This document shows positions 6,058 through 8,639 of a stretch of 8,639 nt of DNA, piece by piece. This DNA is from an uncultured Bdellovibrio sp. (GTDB taxonomy: Bacteria; Bdellovibrionota; Bdellovibrionia; Bdellovibrionales; Bdellovibrionaceae). Both the position numbers and the translations under genes were made by a program. Every line of letters begins with the position of its first letter. Positions within the stretch are counted from its first letter, which is position 1. Under the pieces are notes generated by a model, which saw nothing but the letters and a program-made list of their open reading frames with translations, was not told the DNA's origin and did not search any database. The stretch lies in NCBI GenBank assembly GCA_946482355.1, contig CAMLRE010000065.1, positions 1 to 8,639 of the forward strand, given 5' to 3'.

Positions 6058-6894
6058 TTACTTCTTAATTCCAATCACGTAAGCGATCCAGCTTAAGCAA
6101 GCTTCGCCTTCAGTAACGCGGTCAAATTTACCGTTACCAGAACCATCGCGTTTAGAACCTTCCCAGTAAATGGCCACGTCATCAAAACCTGCCTCAAGCA
6201 TGATTTCTTTAATTTCAGGAATCGACCACATACGCCACTCGTAAGTGAATACGTTCTTATAAAGCTTACCTTTATAACGGAAGTGAATTCCAAAATTAGC
6301 GTAGTTGGTTGCGGGATCAAAATCTTTTTGTTCCCAGTAGTAAGTAAATCCACTTCTAATAGGAATACGATCCTGTGAAGCATCTGTACACGCTGTTCCG
6401 CCGAACATATCAACGATAAATAAACCTTTACTATGTACAGATGAATAAACGTTTTTAAAATATGTCGTTAACGTTTTACGGTCTCTAAAAATGTAATAAG
6501 AAAAATTTGTAGCCGCGGCAATGTGCGCTTTAGGTAAACCCTTTTCAAGCACATTCTTTTTAATCAAAGCCACGCGTTTTTGCTGATCAGGTTTAAGTTT
6601 GGCGATGTAATTCGCACGGCCGTAGCTCATTGGCTCGTCATCAAGATCTAAACCACAAGACGTATTATCTTTATGAAGTTTAACCCATTCACAGCTGATA
6701 GCGCCACCAGCGCAGAAATCTTCACGTAAAGTAAGGCCCTTTTTAGGAGCGCCAAAAAATTCTTTGTAGCGCTCGCGGTAGAACTGCACGTCCCCTTCAG
6801 GAGACTGTACAGCATTTAAGTATAGGTCATATTTATCAAAGGGAAGTTTACGTACGCGTTGTTTAGTCTGAGATGATGCTTTCTTCCTTGCCAT
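6058..6894 (-). CDS. Class I SAM-dependent methyltransferase, substrate unknown
   Basis: Probable cytoplasmic methyltransferase of 278 residues from ATG 6894. The Rossmann-type SAM site is visible: motif I is REDFCAGGAI (57-66), the acidic end of strand 2 is GLDLDDEPM (81-89), a motif IV-like NFSYYIF is at 130-136, strand 5 is GLFIVDMFGG (157-166), and WRMWSIPEIKEIMLEAGF (220-237) resembles the late helix of small-molecule methyltransferases. The N-terminus is basic (MARKKASSQTKQRVRK). Motif I has Cys-Ala in place of the common GxGxG glycine pattern, though the two later glycines are kept. The frame opens at TTG 6921, but ATG 6894 has AGGA 6 nt upstream. It sits 8 nt after the E1 beta stop and 19 nt before folB, so it is co-transcribed with both. 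I cannot assign a substrate; a link to folate or to branched-chain acyl metabolism is only guilt by association. Confidence 0.82.
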   Translation of the reverse strand: MARKKASSQTKQRVRKLPFDKYDLYLNAVQSPEGDVQFYRERYKEFFGAPKKGLTLREDFCAGGAISCEWVKLHKDNTSCGLDLDDEPMSYGRANYIAKLKPDQQKRVALIKKNVLEKGLPKAHIAAATNFSYYIFRDRKTLTTYFKNVYSSVHSKGLFIVDMFGGTACTDASQDRIPIRSGFTYYWEQKDFDPATNYANFGIHFRYKGKLYKNVFTYEWRMWSIPEIKEIMLEAGFDDVAIYWEGSKRDGSGNGKFDRVTEGEACLSWIAYVIGIKK

Positions 6895-6900
6895 AAATCT

Positions 6901-6904
6901 TCCT
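6901..6904 (-). promoter_or_regulatory. Ribosome binding site overlapping the E1 beta stop codon
   Basis: On the minus strand TAGGAAGATTTATG contains the E1 beta stop TAG (6905-6903), the AGGA site (6904-6901) and the methyltransferase ATG (6894-6892). The stop and the ribosome site share bases, which favours translational coupling and supports ATG 6894 over TTG 6921. Confidence 0.65.
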
Positions 6905-7958
6905 ACGGAATTTCTCCGCAAATTTCTTTAATCGCTTCTGCGATTTCATGTTTCTGTGGAACGCTTGCATCTTCTAAGTTCGGATGTAAGCCGATACCAG
7001 GAACATGTTTACCGGCAATGACGCGCGGACGAGCTTGCAATTCATAAAATAATTCTTGAGTTACACGGTAAGAAAGATGTTCACCGAAGTTAGTCACTTC
7101 TGTGTCTTCGTTCACGCATAAGAATCTTCCTGTTTTTTGAACTGAAGATTTAATCATTTGCCAGTCGTATGGGTAAATCGAACGTAAGTCGATCACTTCT
7201 ACTGAGTACCCTTCAGCAGCCAATTGATCAGCCACTTCGTTACAAAGTAATAAATGACGTCCGTAAGACACAACCGTGATTTGATGACCTTCACGTGTGA
7301 TCTTACCTTTTCCGAACGGCACTAAGTATTCTTGAATTTTTGGCCAGTTCGCTTTCCAGTTAGAACGATCACCAATCGGTGCATCGATCATGTTTTTTAA
7401 TTCTTTTTCGTCTGATGGTTCACCAGGAATTAATTCTTCACCACGAACGCGCATTAAAGCTTTTGGCTTTAAGAACATCGTTGGGTTTGGATCTAAGATA
7501 CAAGATAATAATAAACCGTAAGCATCTAACGGATTAGATGGCATAACCACTTTCCATCCGGCTAAGCGAGAAGCCCAAGCATCGAATGAATGCGAGTGAT
7601 AAACTGAACCGCGGATACCAGCACCTACCGGAGTCATCACAGTCATTGGTAAGTTGTACTGACCGTTTGTACACCATAAAGTGTTACCAGCGATTTTTAA
7701 TAAATCGATCGTATTAAAAATATAATCGGCGAACTGAATTTCAGCGACACATTTATCACCGGTCATTGCAATACCCATCGCCATACCGATAATACCACGT
7801 TCATCTAACGGAGAATTCCACGCGCATTTAATACCTTGAGTTGCTGTGAATACGCCACCAAGTGGTGCGCCCACGTCTTGTCCGAAAACATCTTTAAGAT
7901 CGTAGTTTGTTTCAGCGTAATGTAGAGCCATACGAATGGCTTGAGCCATATTTGCCAT
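6903..7958 (-). CDS. Branched-chain 2-oxoacid dehydrogenase E1 component, beta subunit
   Basis: Beta subunit of a thiamine-diphosphate E1 that decarboxylates 2-oxoacids and passes the acyl group to a lipoyl E2; it forms a heterotetramer with the alpha subunit encoded just upstream. It has 351 residues from ATG 7958. The pyrimidine-binding domain shows DVFGQDVG (23-30), GGVFTAT (34-40), SPLDERGIIGMAMG (49-62, with Glu53 at the place of the cofactor-activating Glu), AEIQFADYIF (72-81) and IRGSVYHSHS (115-124). The C-terminal transketolase domain shows VIDLRSIYPYD (255-265) and SVQKTGRFLCVNED (272-285). AEIQFADYIF favours the branched-chain type over pyruvate dehydrogenase. A linker of about 25 extra residues lies around 175-210. 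TTG 7973 is an alternative start, but ATG 7958 has GGAG 9 nt upstream and overlaps the alpha stop by one base (TAATG). Substrate preference is inferred. Confidence 0.88.
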   Translation of the reverse strand: MANMAQAIRMALHYAETNYDLKDVFGQDVGAPLGGVFTATQGIKCAWNSPLDERGIIGMAMGIAMTGDKCVAEIQFADYIFNTIDLLKIAGNTLWCTNGQYNLPMTVMTPVGAGIRGSVYHSHSFDAWASRLAGWKVVMPSNPLDAYGLLLSCILDPNPTMFLKPKALMRVRGEELIPGEPSDEKELKNMIDAPIGDRSNWKANWPKIQEYLVPFGKGKITREGHQITVVSYGRHLLLCNEVADQLAAEGYSVEVIDLRSIYPYDWQMIKSSVQKTGRFLCVNEDTEVTNFGEHLSYRVTQELFYELQARPRVIAGKHVPGIGLHPNLEDASVPQKHEIAEAIKEICGEIP

Positions 7959-8638
7959 TAGAATTTTCTCCAATCTGCGTTTTCGCTACCAACGTAAGTG
8001 TGATCCCAGATGCTTTCTGGTGTTGGTACGCCTTCAGCACGTGCCGTTTCAGTTGCACGCACGCCTTCAGCTTCAAAAGTTGCCCAAATTTCTTTGGCTT
8101 CAGATTCTTTTAATAATCCAGCTTTTAAAAGCTTAAGTTCAAATTCTTTTACTGGATCAACTTCATTTTGAATTGGATTTGCACCCGATGCCGACGAGTG
8201 ACCGTATAAACGTGAAACCATCGCTTCAACGAAAGCCGGTTTTCCTGTTTTGCGGATATATTCCATGTCTTCTTTTAGTGTTAAGTAAACTTCAACTGGG
8301 TCATTACCGTTGATCACTTGTGATTTAATATTAAATGCACGCGCGCGATCGGCGATAAATGTTTCACCATGTTGGCCTTCGTAAGAAGTTGAAATACCCC
8401 ATTTATTATTTTGAACTGTGATTAACATCGGAAGCTCTTGGCCTTTGCGCGAAGCTAAAATTAAAGACGATGCAAAATCACCTTCTGCCGTTCCCGCATC
8501 ACCACCTGTTACGATTGTGATTGCTTTTTTGCCTGTACGTTTTTGCACGTGGGCTGTGCCGCAGGCAATTGGGTATTGCACTTCTAACGGCGAAGTTACA
8601 GGCGCGATATTCCACTTAGGAATTACGAAATGGTTTGA
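7958..8638 (-). CDS. Branched-chain 2-oxoacid dehydrogenase E1 component, alpha subunit, 5' end cut by window edge
   Basis: C-terminal 226 residues of the thiamine-diphosphate-binding E1 alpha subunit; the frame stays open to the right edge, and an internal GTG at 8581 is not a start because family-conserved sequence (IAPVTSPLEVQYPIACGTA) runs through it. The cofactor/Mg motif is GGDAGTAEGDFASSL followed by VQNNKWGIST (the GDG...NN motif of the family, with Ala for the second Gly of GDG). FNIKSQVINGNDPVEVY and FVEAMVSRLYGHSSASG are the later family blocks, the latter with the conserved active-site His of the flexible loop. About the first third to half of the protein is outside the window. 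The stop codon shares one base with the E1 beta ATG. E1 alpha and beta as separate chains fit the branched-chain or pyruvate/acetoin E1 types; E2 and E3 genes are not in view. Confidence 0.88.
   Translation of the reverse strand, partial: SNHFVIPKWNIAPVTSPLEVQYPIACGTAHVQKRTGKKAITIVTGGDAGTAEGDFASSLILASRKGQELPMLITVQNNKWGISTSYEGQHGETFIADRARAFNIKSQVINGNDPVEVYLTLKEDMEYIRKTGKPAFVEAMVSRLYGHSSASGANPIQNEVDPVKEFELKLLKAGLLKESEAKEIWATFEAEGVRATETARAEGVPTPESIWDHTYVGSENADWRKF
7968..7971 (-). promoter_or_regulatory. Ribosome binding site of the E1 beta gene
   Basis: GGAG on the minus strand, 9 nt before ATG 7958, lies inside the last codons of the alpha gene. TTG 7973 overlaps this site, so it is unlikely to be the start. 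Confidence 0.65.
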
Positions 8639-8639
8639 G

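Larger units (their letters stand above)
3140..8639 (-). other. Six-gene operon: E1 alpha, E1 beta, methyltransferase, folB, folKP, folC
   Basis: All six genes read leftward with junctions of -1, +8, +19, -19 and -4 bp, leaving no room for ordinary promoters or terminators between them except inside coding sequence. The promoter must lie beyond the right edge. The order of the last three genes follows pathway order: aldolase, pyrophosphokinase/synthase, ligase. Co-transcription is inferred from spacing. Confidence 0.8.

Noticed and set aside
6093..6413. 106-codon minus-strand frame within the methyltransferase gene
   Set aside because: It overlaps the methyltransferase in another frame on the same strand; the methyltransferase frame carries the family motifs.
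7907..8113. 68-codon plus-strand open frame rich in Cys and Phe across the E1 alpha/beta junction
   Set aside because: It is antisense to two conserved genes; the Cys/Phe content is what the complement of their codons gives.
1..8639. CRISPR array, IS element, tRNA or rRNA, toxin-antitoxin or phage genes
   Set aside because: No repeat-spacer pattern, terminal repeats, transposase motifs, tRNA cloverleaf or typical phage/defence proteins were seen; almost every base is in housekeeping genes.

Overview
The window looks like a compact, moderately AT-rich bacterial chromosome segment. The protein sequences and gene style suggest a predatory delta-type proteobacterium of the Bdellovibrionota (Bdellovibrio-like). 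This rests on impression from protein character and gene packing, not on a marker gene, so treat it as tentative. Nothing suggests phage, plasmid, IS or CRISPR content. The window contains housekeeping metabolism and peptidases.

Layout. (1) Bases 2-1528, plus strand: the C-terminal part of an M3-family oligoendopeptidase (PepF type), cut by the left edge. (2) 1515-2294, minus strand: a single-domain M24 metallopeptidase of the Xaa-Pro aminopeptidase type, whose end overlaps the end of the first gene inside a 13-bp near-perfect inverted repeat. (3) 2295-2424: a 130-bp divergent intergenic region with an inverted repeat and a 10-bp direct repeat. (4) 2425-3147, plus strand: a lone XRE-type helix-turn-helix regulator with a probable winged-helix second domain. 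Its 3' end overlaps the next gene by 8 bp. (5) 3140-8639, minus strand: a tightly packed six-gene cluster, in transcription order E1 alpha (cut by the right edge), E1 beta, a class I SAM methyltransferase, folB, a folK-folP fusion, and folC.

How the genes work together. The last three genes give four consecutive folate steps: dihydroneopterin aldolase (FolB), HPPK (FolK half), dihydropteroate synthase (FolP half) and dihydrofolate/folylpolyglutamate synthase (FolC). They are joined by 4- to 19-bp overlaps. They follow the two E1 subunits of a branched-chain 2-oxoacid dehydrogenase complex and a methyltransferase of unknown substrate, with junctions of -1, 8 and 19 bp, so all six are very probably co-transcribed. 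Three of the six genes have longer open frames beginning at TTG. Shine-Dalgarno placement argues for shorter starts (GTG 6038, ATG 6894, ATG 7958), and these are used here.

I did not find a clearly new biological system. The points most worth a second look are the convergent stop-codon hairpin, the mixed E1/methyltransferase/folate operon, the altered DxAHNP-type motif in FolC, and the inverted repeat in front of the regulator.
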